From Gammaproteobacteria bacterium (GTDB taxonomy: Bacteria; Pseudomonadota; Gammaproteobacteria; Pseudomonadales; Azotimanducaceae): a stretch of 6,280 nucleotides of DNA. The notes below the pieces were generated by a model. The model searched no databases and was not told where the DNA came from. It saw nothing but the letters and a program-made list of their open reading frames with translations. A program made the translations under genes and the position numbers. Below are positions 1 to 5,159 of the stretch, in pieces (position 1 is the stretch's first letter; the number at the start of each line of letters is the position of its first letter). The stretch lies in NCBI GenBank assembly GCA_009840715.1, contig VXNE01000024.1, positions 1 through 6,280 on the forward strand. The letters are read 5' to 3'.

Positions 1-925
1 CACGCCGCGGTACGACCGGGCGCTGGACGGCGGCGCGGTGCCGTCGCCGGGCGACTTCGTGGTAGCGGCGGGGCCATCCGGCAACATCGTCGTGCCGGTC
101 GAGTCGGTCGCGGTGGTCGATGGCAAGGCCGTGCTGACGCTGTCGCAGGGCGTCGAGGAGTCGGAGAACGTGTCCATCGGCTACCTGCCGGCACCGATGC
201 ACCCGCTGCAGGATGCTTCGTACAACCCGGCGCCGGCGCTGACGGCCCAGCCGGTCCGGCATGCCGGACCGATGGGCCGGCCAGACCCGTTTCGAGAAGT
301 CGGATCATGGAGCGGGACGAAGGTGGAGGTGCTCGACCTGTCGGCGAGCGGACTGTCCGACGTGTCGCCGCTGGCGGGCCTGCAGGACGTGGAAGTGCTC
401 GACCTCGGCGGTAATCGCATCGACGATCTCGGGCCGCTGGCGGCGCTGCCCGGCCTCACGGTCCTCGACCTGCGCGCCAACGACGTGGGCGACCTCTCGC
501 CGCTCGCCAGTCTCCCGCACTTGCGCGTGCTCGACCTGTCGGACAACGCCGTCTCGGACCTGACGCCGCTGGCGGGACTGGCGGCCCTGCGCCGCCTCGA
601 TCTGTCGGGCAACCGCGTGGCCGATCTCCGGCCGCTGTCGGAACTGCGCCGCCTCGAGGTGCTGCTGCTGGACCGGAATCGGGTCGCGGACCTGGCGCCG
701 CTGTGGGCCCCGCGGCGCCTCGTCCACCTCGGCCTCGCGGACAACCGTGTCGCGGACGTGGCCCTGCTGCGGGACGTGCGGTCGCTGCGGCGGCTGGACC
801 TCGCCGGGAACCGATTGCGCGATGTCGCCCCGCTCGGCGGTCTGCCGCAGCTCGTATTGCTGCGTGTGTCCGGGGATCCCATCGTGGACTTCTCGACGGA
901 CGGAAAGGCGTCTGGCGAGCCCTAG
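1..925 (+). CDS. SwmB-domain / leucine-rich-repeat surface protein, 3' part (5' truncated by window)
   Basis: The frame is open from position 2 to the TAG at 923-925, so the beginning lies outside the window; the GTG at 38 is probably an internal valine. The first ~100 residues look like the end of a SwmB-type beta-sandwich domain: YDRALDGG, a PSPGDFVV strand, VALTLS-like strand AVLTLSQGV, then VSIGY and PLQDASYNPAPAL near the domain end. A ~30-residue linker follows. From position 323 there are eight consecutive 22-residue leucine-rich repeats of the form LxxLDLxxNxVxDLxPL, then a degenerate ninth ending in GDPIVDF that may cap the solenoid. The repeats resemble the internalin/SDS22 type. 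SwmB repeats are known from large secreted or surface proteins, so a role in adhesion or protein binding outside the cell is likely; the ligand is unknown. No anchor or sorting signal is visible at the C terminus. Domain calls are by eye; LRR call is strong, SwmB fairly strong. Confidence 0.85.
   Translation, partial: TPRYDRALDGGAVPSPGDFVVAAGPSGNIVVPVESVAVVDGKAVLTLSQGVEESENVSIGYLPAPMHPLQDASYNPAPALTAQPVRHAGPMGRPDPFREVGSWSGTKVEVLDLSASGLSDVSPLAGLQDVEVLDLGGNRIDDLGPLAALPGLTVLDLRANDVGDLSPLASLPHLRVLDLSDNAVSDLTPLAGLAALRRLDLSGNRVADLRPLSELRRLEVLLLDRNRVADLAPLWAPRRLVHLGLADNRVADVALLRDVRSLRRLDLAGNRLRDVAPLGGLPQLVLLRVSGDPIVDFSTDGKASGEP
323..925 (+). repeat. Tandem 66-bp coding repeats (eight 22-aa LRRs plus a degenerate ninth)
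   Basis: Starting at 323, units of exactly 66 bp follow each other without any indel: 323-388, 389-454, 455-520, 521-586, 587-652, 653-718, 719-784 and 785-850. A ninth, degenerate unit runs from 851 to the stop. Conserved positions are the leucines of LxxLDL, the Asn (N at position 9, Ser in the first unit, Asp in the ninth) and the D-L/V-x-PL segment. The units differ clearly at the DNA level, so this is an old protein repeat rather than a recent expansion. Unit 7 has ALL in place of the usual PL segment. Confidence 0.9.
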
Positions 926-949
926 CGGCACCGGTCTCGCGCCGCCGGT
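925..949. terminator. Possible short bidirectional hairpin between convergent genes
   Basis: The 29 bp between the two convergent stop codons can fold in two mutually exclusive ways: GCGGC (925-929) with GCCGC (941-945), or ACCGG (930-934) with CCGGT (945-949). Stems are only 5 bp and there is no T-tract on either side, so intrinsic termination is weakly supported. Confidence 0.25.
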
Positions 950-954
950 ACGCG

Positions 955-2217
955 TCAACGCGCGCCGTCCGCCAGCACCGTGACCCGCACCGTGCGCACG
1001 AAGTTCTCTGCCATGCGGGCGGTCTCGAGCACGTAGGGCCCGATCCGTACGCTGACGTTGCCGTCCGGAAACGACTCCAGTCGCTCCAGGAAGAGCCCGT
1101 TCATCGTCCGGGGACCGGAGGTCGGGAGTTCCCATCCGAGGGCGCGGTTCACGTCCCGCACCAGGGCGCTGCCGTCGATGACGTACGAACCGTCGTCCTC
1201 GCGGTGCGCCTCGCCGAACCGCGCCGCGAAATCCGTCGTGAACTCTCCGACGATCTCCTCCAGCAGGTCCTCCAGCGTCGCCATGCCCCGGATTCCGCCG
1301 TACTCGTCGACCACCAGGGCGACCCGCCGCTTCTCCTTCTGGAAGTTGTAGAGCTGTGTGTGCAGGGGCGTGCTGGAGGGCACGAAGTACGGCTCCTCGG
1401 TCTCGCGGAGCACGTCGACCCTGGTGAATGTCTCCCCGGCGAACCGCGCCGCGCGCCGCAGGTGGAGGACGCCGACCACGTCGTCGATGTGCTCGCGGTA
1501 CACCGGCAGGCGCGTGTGCTGCGAACTCTCGATCGTCTCGAGGATCGTGGCCGCATCGTCCTCAAGGTCGATCCCGACGATCCCCGCGCGCGGCACCATG
1601 ATGTCCTCGACCGTCACGTTCTCGAGATCGAGGATGCCCACCAGCATCGCCTGGCGCTCGGGCGGGAGCGTGGTGTGCTCGTTGAGGACGGTCTTGAGTT
1701 CCGCCACGGAGAGCTGCTCGGTCTTCTCCTCGGTCCGCGCGATCATGGGCGCGGCGAGCAGGTTGCTGAACCAGTTGACGAAGATCACCACCGGCCACGA
1801 CAGCTTCAGCAGCGGCTGCAGCACGTAGGACGACGGAAAGGCCAGCGTCTCGGGTCTCGCCGCCGCCACGGTCTTCGGGGTCACCTCGGCGAAGATCAGC
1901 ATGTAGACGGTGAGTACGAGTGCGCCAACGAACGGCCCCGCGGTGTCGCCGATGAGCCGGGTGGCCACCTCCGTCCCGAACGAGGCGGTCAGGAAGATGA
2001 CCACGTTGTTGCCGACCAGGATGACCCCGAGCAGCCGGTCGGGCCGTTGCAGCAGTTCGTTCGCCTTGCGCGCCCCGCCGTGGCCCTCGAGCGCGAGGTG
2101 CCGCAGCCGATAGCGGTTCAGCGCCATCATCGCGGTCTCCGACCCGGCGAAGTAGCCGGACATCACCGTCAGGACGAGGATGATCAGCAGCAGCGCCCCC
2201 ATCGAGAGTTCGTGCAC
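955..2217 (-). CDS. CNNM/CorC (HlyC) family membrane protein with DUF21, CBS pair and transporter-associated domain
   Basis: A 420-residue protein of the CNNM/CorB family, inner-membrane proteins linked to divalent cation (Mg2+/Co2+) transport or efflux. The N-terminal CNNM (DUF21) domain spans roughly residues 5-160, with hydrophobic segments and family motifs SGYFAGSETAMMAL (20-33), VGNNVVIFLTAS (68-79) and FAEVTPKT (109-116). A CBS pair follows: CBS1 from DIMVPR (205-210) to RLPVYREHIDDVVGVL (236-251), and CBS2 around VALVVDEYGGIRGMATLEDL (299-318) and EEIVGE. The C-terminal CorC/HlyC domain (~340-416) includes YVIDGSALVRDVN. Length and domain order match the usual family. The frame is open to a GTG at 2271, but the GTG at 2217 has an ideal AGGAGG eight bases upstream and leaves only about five residues before the first membrane helix, so it is chosen. 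The gene is convergent with the LRR gene and stands alone. 'Hemolysin' in older annotations of this family is historical. The transported ion is inferred, not shown. Confidence 0.93.
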   Translation of the reverse strand: MHELSMGALLLIILVLTVMSGYFAGSETAMMALNRYRLRHLALEGHGGARKANELLQRPDRLLGVILVGNNVVIFLTASFGTEVATRLIGDTAGPFVGALVLTVYMLIFAEVTPKTVAAARPETLAFPSSYVLQPLLKLSWPVVIFVNWFSNLLAAPMIARTEEKTEQLSVAELKTVLNEHTTLPPERQAMLVGILDLENVTVEDIMVPRAGIVGIDLEDDAATILETIESSQHTRLPVYREHIDDVVGVLHLRRAARFAGETFTRVDVLRETEEPYFVPSSTPLHTQLYNFQKEKRRVALVVDEYGGIRGMATLEDLLEEIVGEFTTDFAARFGEAHREDDGSYVIDGSALVRDVNRALGWELPTSGPRTMNGLFLERLESFPDGNVSVRIGPYVLETARMAENFVRTVRVTVLADGAR

Positions 2218-2365
2218 GTGCCTGGCCTCCTGACCCGGAGCGAAGCCCCTTGAGCCGCGGCAGTGTTCCACGGAACGACGCGCTCAGGAAGCGCAGCGGC
2301 CGGAGCGGCGGGCGCGGGCACGGCCGCGCCGCACCCGAACGGGCGCGTCGCGGTCTGGCGCGGGG
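2218..2365 (-). promoter_or_regulatory. GC-rich leader region upstream of the CNNM gene with several inverted repeats
   Basis: No gene is credible here. The stretch is very GC-rich and contains GTTCC-AC-GGAAC (2265-2276), a perfect 5-bp-arm palindrome that could be an operator, and GCGCT-CAGGA-AGCGC (2280-2294), a 5-bp stem with a 5-nt loop. I could not find a convincing -35/-10 pair. Because the upstream dioxygenase gene runs in the same direction, the CNNM gene may be expressed from a promoter here or by read-through; the sequence does not decide. Confidence 0.3.
2226..2231 (-). promoter_or_regulatory. Shine-Dalgarno site deciding the CNNM start
   Basis: The minus strand reads AGGAGG here, followed by eight bases and then the GTG at 2217-2215. 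The upstream GTG at 2271 and the downstream ATG (codon 6 of the chosen protein) have no comparable site, so this determines the start call. Confidence 0.8.
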
Positions 2366-2389
2366 GCTTAACCCGCACATCTCACCAGG
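2366..2389 (+). repeat. Left terminal inverted repeat (with TTAA) of the MITE-like element
   Basis: Including the flanking GCTTAA, this 24-bp arm matches the reverse complement of 2597-2620 at 22 of 24 positions; mismatches are at 2372 and 2378. Pairing stops at 2365/2621. The outermost GC and the palindromic TTAA probably belong to the target site rather than to the element. Confidence 0.8.
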
Positions 2390-2618
2390 CCGCTTGTTCC
2401 ACCACCACAAGGGCTTGGTTCTCCAAGCTTGTTTCCTGGTTTGGAACCTTCTTGCCCGCATGCATACTGCGCTGCCCGCGCCCTCACGGGTCTCCTGGTC
2501 CTGTGCGCGCACATGCTCCCTCAAACATAGAACACCGCTATGCCTTCGGTCGCGAGCACGCGCACAGAACCAGGATCCTCCGCGATCATCACGGCCCCTG
2601 GTGAGATATGCGGCTTAA
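2368..2618. mobile_element. Short TTAA-flanked MITE-like element with ~18-bp terminal inverted repeats
   Basis: The left end reads TTAA then CCCGCACATCTCACCAGG (2372-2389). The right end, read on the opposite strand, is TTAA then GCCGCATATCTCACCAGG (2614-2597). The arms match at 16 of 18 positions, and both are bounded by TTAA (2368-2371 and 2615-2618), as expected for a 4-bp target duplication. The 243-bp body is visibly less GC-rich than its surroundings (for example 2391-2450) and encodes no transposase, so mobilisation would need an enzyme from elsewhere. Tips beginning CC and a 4-5-bp duplication are compatible with the IS1380 family as I recall it, but this assignment is inference. The body carries hairpins: CTTGG/CCAAG with a TTCT loop extended by CAAG/CTTG (2408-2431), GGTT/AACC (2438-2448), and the 12-bp palindrome TGTGCGCGCACA (2502-2513). 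The right TTAA supplies the stop codon of the adjacent dioxygenase gene. Confidence 0.75.
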
Positions 2619-2620
2619 GC
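2597..2620 (-). repeat. Right terminal inverted repeat (with TTAA) of the MITE-like element
   Basis: This is the partner of the arm at 2366-2389. Its TTAA at 2615-2618 overlaps the end of the neighbouring gene: the final alanine codon contributes its last T and the TAA is the stop. The original insertion target was therefore most likely this stop codon. Confidence 0.8.
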
Positions 2621-3523
2621 GTACAGCCCGGAGGCGGCCCTGCGATTCACGAACTCTTCCTTGTAGCCGCCGTTGACCTGGTCGAGAAACCGCGGGCCTT
2701 CTTCCTTCCACCCGTAGCTGTCTTCGAGCCCGACCAGTTGCCGGAACCGCGGGTGGTGGGTGTTGCGATCCACGACGGACTGCGGAAGCTCGGAGCCGTA
2801 CCGTTCCTGAACCTTCATGAACGGGCGCGCGTAAGGCACGGCCAGGTTCAGTCGCAGCCCCGGGATCCGCCGGGGGAACGAGCCGTGCCACGTGTTCCCG
2901 TGCCAGATCACCGCCGTGCCCGCGGGTCCCTCCATCGGGACCGCATTCGGATTCTGGTGCACGGCATCCAGCCGCGACTCCTCCGGCCGCGGCCCCCGGC
3001 ATAGCTTGTGACTGCCGGGCACGATCGCGAGACACCCGCCTTCTTTCGTGTAGTCCGTGAGGGCGTAGTTGATATTGCAGATCACCGCGTAGGACGGCAG
3101 CGGCGCCGGCAGGCTGGCGTCGGCATGTAGAGAGATCTCGCCCCCTTCGCCCGGTCCCTTGAAGTGGCACCCCATGCTGAACAGTTGCGCGCTCTTCCCG
3201 ACCAGGTAGGTGATCAGGGCCAGCCCCTTCTCGTTCAGCATGACATCCTGGAAAACCTCGTGGCGGGGCATCAGGTAGGGGACGAACCGCCAGTTCGGGT
3301 GCTCCTCGCCGGCCTCGAGATCCGGTTTCCTGCCGGTCTGCTTCTCGCAGATGTCGCAGATCGCCTGGCGCGCCGTCTCCACAGTCTGCGCGTCCATCAT
3401 GTTCTCGACGACCGTGAACCCGTACGCGTCGAGTTCCATGACCTGCCGCTCGAGGCCCAGCCGTTCGATCTCCCGGTAGACGTCGTTGAGGTCCTGGGTG
3501 CTTTGCCAGTCGCCAATTTCCAT
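2615..3523 (-). CDS. Phytanoyl-CoA dioxygenase (PhyH) family Fe(II)/2-oxoglutarate oxygenase
   Basis: A 302-residue protein, a typical PhyH length. Enzymes of this family use O2 and 2-oxoglutarate with a non-haem Fe(II) to hydroxylate or halogenate small molecules, usually in the cytoplasm. The metal-binding triad is visible: H133 and D135 in ISLHADASLP, and H213 in NTWHGSFPRR; R224 in GLRLNLAVPY is the expected 2-oxoglutarate-binding arginine. Other family-like segments are DAYGFTVVENMMD (32-44), which opens most PhyH proteins, and GGCLAIVPGSHKL (162-174). The ATG at 3523 is chosen because GGGGAG lies seven bases upstream and the longer open frame before it is arginine-rich, unlike a protein. 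The gene is divergent from a second PhyH-like gene at 3655. The stop codon lies in the TTAA of an inserted element, but the reading frame is unchanged because the target duplication restores TAA. The substrate cannot be read from the sequence; halogenation is unlikely because the aspartate ligand is present. Confidence 0.92.
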   Translation of the reverse strand: MEIGDWQSTQDLNDVYREIERLGLERQVMELDAYGFTVVENMMDAQTVETARQAICDICEKQTGRKPDLEAGEEHPNWRFVPYLMPRHEVFQDVMLNEKGLALITYLVGKSAQLFSMGCHFKGPGEGGEISLHADASLPAPLPSYAVICNINYALTDYTKEGGCLAIVPGSHKLCRGPRPEESRLDAVHQNPNAVPMEGPAGTAVIWHGNTWHGSFPRRIPGLRLNLAVPYARPFMKVQERYGSELPQSVVDRNTHHPRFRQLVGLEDSYGWKEEGPRFLDQVNGGYKEEFVNRRAASGLYA

Positions 3524-3654
3524 GTCGATTCTCCCCTTTTCCCCTGCCCTCGGATTCTTGTCCGACGCTATCACGGACGGGGTTGCCCCGGAAGTCGCTT
3601 CGCGTCTCGGACGGCGGACCCGCACCCCGATCACGGTAAGATGCAGCGCCACGT
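3524..3654. promoter_or_regulatory. Shared 131-bp intergenic region between divergent PhyH genes
   Basis: Both dioxygenase genes start outward from this region, so it must hold promoters for each or one shared control region. Visible symmetry: GTCCG (3560-3564) with CGGAC (3574-3578) across nine bases, and CGGGG-TTG-CCCCG (3578-3590). The 7-mer ATCACGG occurs twice in the same orientation (3570-3576 and 3630-3636), exactly 60 bp apart. For the plus-strand gene, TAAGAT (3637-3642) is a possible -10 element, but no good -35 precedes it, and it would leave a leader of only a few bases. These are candidates only. Confidence 0.4.
3531..3536 (-). promoter_or_regulatory. Shine-Dalgarno site of the minus-strand PhyH gene
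   Basis: The minus strand reads GGGGAG, then AATCGAC, then ATG at 3523. The strong site and 7-nt spacing fix the start of this gene and reject the 130-codon upstream extension. Confidence 0.7.
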
Positions 3655-4632
3655 ATGAACGCGTCCGTACAGCTCGAGAAGCAGCCGAACCGGTCCGGCG
3701 ATCCGCATCTGGCCGACCAGGGGTTCGGCCGCCTGGCGAAGGCGCCGCCACCCCACTTCTCCGGGACCGACCTCGACGGCATCTACGCGTTCTTCGCCGA
3801 GAACGGCTACGTCGTGATCGCGGGATGCCTTTCGCAGGCGGAACTCGGGCACCTGAACGCGTTCTGCGACCGCACTCAGAATGAGCGTCCGGAGGCCTGG
3901 GGCATCGGGCCACGGAAACCCCACCACCGCCACCAGGGCCTGATCTTCTCGCAGCCCCTGCTCGACCATCCGGAACTGGACCCGTACACGCGCCACCCGG
4001 GTTCGTATCCCGCCGTCTGCCGCCTGCTCGGCGGGGAGGAGCACGCGCGTTTCAGCGAGTTCAACTTCCGCGAGACACCGGAGAACGCGGGCCTCGGCAG
4101 CCAGAACTTCCACCACGACGCCACGCGGCCGGACCGGTTCACGCGGGAGCCGTACATGCCGGTCGACTGGTTGTGCGCCGTCCACTACCTCACCGATGTC
4201 GAGCCCGGCACCCCGGCCTTCTGCGTGGTGCCGAAGAGCAACCGCTTCGAGACGCTGCGCGACGCCTACGACACGCTCGGGGACGCCTACCGGGAGATGC
4301 CGCTGTTCGCCCCGGCCGGAACGTGCATCCTCTACGACACCGCCACCTGGCACTGCCGCCTCGACGGCGACGGGCGGCGGCGCCGGCGCACCTGGCACCA
4401 GTACTACGCGCGCGGCGGGTGGCTAGCGAGTTCGCTGCCGCACACCGACCGCTACCTGCGCCCGCCCACGCCCTGCCTGACGGACTGGAACCTCTTTCCC
4501 GAACGCCTCGCGCTGCACCCGGACCCCGCGACGCGGCTCTTCTTCTCGCACTGGAACACCGCCCAGTGCGAGTGGGTCGCATCGGGGTTCTCGGACGCGG
4601 TACGGCGGAGCATGCCGCGCGGGTACATGTAG
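3655..4632 (+). CDS. Second phytanoyl-CoA dioxygenase (PhyH)-like Fe(II)/2-oxoglutarate oxygenase
   Basis: A 325-residue protein related to the PhyH family but clearly not a recent copy of its divergent neighbour. The opening segment IYAFFAENGYVVIAGCLSQAEL (43-64) is the usual PhyH entry. The metal ligands are probably H153 and D155 in NFHHDATRPD and H233 in DTATWHCRL; an arginine of the run 241-245 before TWHQYY would bind 2-oxoglutarate. A cysteine follows the distal histidine where glycine is common. The C-terminal ~65 residues (YLRPPTPCLTDWNLFP onward) extend past the catalytic core. The ATG at 3655 is the only plausible start; it has no good Shine-Dalgarno (only GGTAAG 14 bases upstream), so initiation may be weak or from a near-leaderless mRNA. 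The stop TAG is part of the edge of a repeat beginning at 4629, so the last residue or two may derive from the repeat insertion. The substrate is unknown; shared control with the divergent oxygenase suggests work on the same or consecutive substrates, which is inference. Confidence 0.88.
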   Translation: MNASVQLEKQPNRSGDPHLADQGFGRLAKAPPPHFSGTDLDGIYAFFAENGYVVIAGCLSQAELGHLNAFCDRTQNERPEAWGIGPRKPHHRHQGLIFSQPLLDHPELDPYTRHPGSYPAVCRLLGGEEHARFSEFNFRETPENAGLGSQNFHHDATRPDRFTREPYMPVDWLCAVHYLTDVEPGTPAFCVVPKSNRFETLRDAYDTLGDAYREMPLFAPAGTCILYDTATWHCRLDGDGRRRRRTWHQYYARGGWLASSLPHTDRYLRPPTPCLTDWNLFPERLALHPDPATRLFFSHWNTAQCEWVASGFSDAVRRSMPRGYM

Positions 4633-4706
4633 GGGCGGGGCTTGTCCCCGCCCGGGGTTGGCCCGTGCACGATCTCGAGACGGGACGCCACGAGGGCGTC
4701 CCCTAC
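4629..4706. repeat. 78-bp double-hairpin interspersed repeat with GTAGGGG/CCCCTAC ends
   Basis: The unit is bounded by GTAGGGG (4629-4635) and its reverse complement CCCCTAC (4700-4706). Inside are two strong stem-loops of identical geometry: GGGCGGGG-CTTGT-CCCCGCCC (4633-4653) and GGGACGCC-ACGAG-GGCGTCCC (4682-4702), each an 8-bp perfect stem with a 5-nt loop. This paired-hairpin layout resembles REP/BIME-like palindromic repeats scattered between genes in many bacterial genomes. The first hairpin immediately follows the PhyH stop and could also end its transcription, although no T-tract follows. Copy number cannot be judged from one copy. Confidence 0.65.
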
Positions 4707-4707
4707 C

Positions 4708-4722
4708 CCATGCCGTGCATGG
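4708..4722 (-). terminator. Small hairpin downstream of the HiPIP gene
   Basis: CCATGC-CGT-GCATGG is a perfect 6-bp stem with a 3-nt loop lying 10 bp past the HiPIP stop codon. It abuts the double-hairpin repeat. There is no T-tract, so a role as terminator for the minus-strand gene is tentative. Confidence 0.3.
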
Positions 4723-4732
4723 CGGCGGCGTC

Positions 4733-5098
4733 TTACGGTTGCGCCACCCAGACGTTGCACCAACCCTTGGCGGCGACCAATCGGCCCTTGGGGGGGACCG
4801 CTCCAGCGATCGGGAACAGGGCGCAGGGGGCCCAGCCGTCGACCTCCTCCGCATTGGCGTAGTGGAGGCAGTTGTCGCAGAACTGGGTCTTGCCCTCTGC
4901 CGTGGCGCGCTTCGGGAACCTGGTGGTGTCCACCGCATCCGCGTCATGGCGATACCCGAAGGCGACGGCCACCGGGTCGCTCTCATCGAGCCGTGGGGCC
5001 GCCTCCTGGGCAAGCAGGTTCACTGCGGGGATGACCGCGAGTCCTGCGGTCGTGGCGGCGACGAATCGCCGACGTGTCCATGTCGGTCCTGGCACCAT
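4733..5098 (-). CDS. High-potential iron-sulfur protein (HiPIP), Tat-exported
   Basis: A 121-residue small electron carrier holding one [4Fe-4S] cluster, which works in the periplasm between respiratory or photosynthetic complexes. The N terminus has a twin-arginine signal: TRRRFV (8-13), a hydrophobic stretch AATTAGLAVIPAVNLLA (14-30), then AQEA, where cleavage is likely. The mature part has the family signature DPVAVAFGYRHDADAVDTTRF (41-61), QFCDNCLHY (C74, C77), GWAPCALFP (C92) and LVAAKGWCNVW (C114). Spacing is C-x2-C-x14-C-x21-C; the last interval is about eight residues longer than the common x13, owing to an insert PIAGAVPPKGR. The ATG at 5098 is chosen because the signal peptide begins just after it and GAGGA lies immediately upstream; an in-frame TTG at 5131 would only add eleven residues. 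The gene follows the MFS gene on the same strand, 57 bp apart. Assignment is confident; its redox partners are not visible in the window. Confidence 0.93.
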   Translation of the reverse strand: MVPGPTWTRRRFVAATTAGLAVIPAVNLLAQEAAPRLDESDPVAVAFGYRHDADAVDTTRFPKRATAEGKTQFCDNCLHYANAEEVDGWAPCALFPIAGAVPPKGRLVAAKGWCNVWVAQP

Positions 5099-5130
5099 GC
5101 TTCCTCGTGCTCCTGAAATGGCAGCGCGCA

Positions 5131-5159
5131 ATGATAGCGCCCGGCCCCTTCGGGGTCAG
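5131..5159 (-). promoter_or_regulatory. Candidate sigma70-type promoter for the HiPIP gene
   Basis: On the minus strand CTGACC (5159-5154) and TATCAT (5136-5131) are separated by exactly 17 bases and match TTGACA/TATAAT at 4 and 5 of 6 positions. Transcription would begin near 5124, about 26 bases before the ATG. The -35 overlaps the stop codon of the upstream MFS gene, and a short CCCC-TTC-GGGG hairpin (5145-5155) sits in the spacer. Confidence 0.45.

Noticed and set aside
323..850. A CRISPR array or non-coding tandem repeat at the 66-bp periodicity
   Set aside because: The period is a multiple of three, the units differ in sequence throughout, and the translated units are clear leucine-rich repeats.
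181..1135. Minus-strand open frames opposite the LRR repeats
   Set aside because: Their apparent repeats (Arg/Ser-rich or RQVRD-like) simply mirror the 66-bp LRR units; they have no independent support.
703..2253. A 516-codon plus-strand open frame opposite the CNNM gene
   Set aside because: It overlaps the LRR gene and is antisense to a protein with clear DUF21, CBS and CorC domains. Its product is rich in Arg, His and Asp with no recognisable domain, as expected from the antisense of a GC-rich gene.
2250..2618. A plus-strand open frame through the MITE-like element containing LQACFLVWNLLAR, considered as a transposase C-terminal relic
   Set aside because: The resemblance to the 'YNL' region of some DDE transposases is too short, and no catalytic residues or continuing homology are visible. 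It is better treated as non-coding.
2366..2620. A structured housekeeping RNA (RNase P, tmRNA, SRP or 6S RNA) in the gene-free region
   Set aside because: None of the conserved core motifs of these RNAs was found on either strand, and the TTAA-bounded inverted repeats explain the region better.
2589..3782. A 397-codon minus-strand frame overlapping the first PhyH gene
   Set aside because: It is the +1 shadow of the PhyH gene, runs into the MITE-like element and lacks any domain; the other frame has the full metal-binding triad and a good ribosome binding site.
5143..5157. The GGCCCC/GGGGTC hairpin at the MFS stop as an intrinsic terminator
   Set aside because: The stem is short with a wobble pair, and no T-run follows on the minus strand; it fits equally well as the spacer of the HiPIP promoter.
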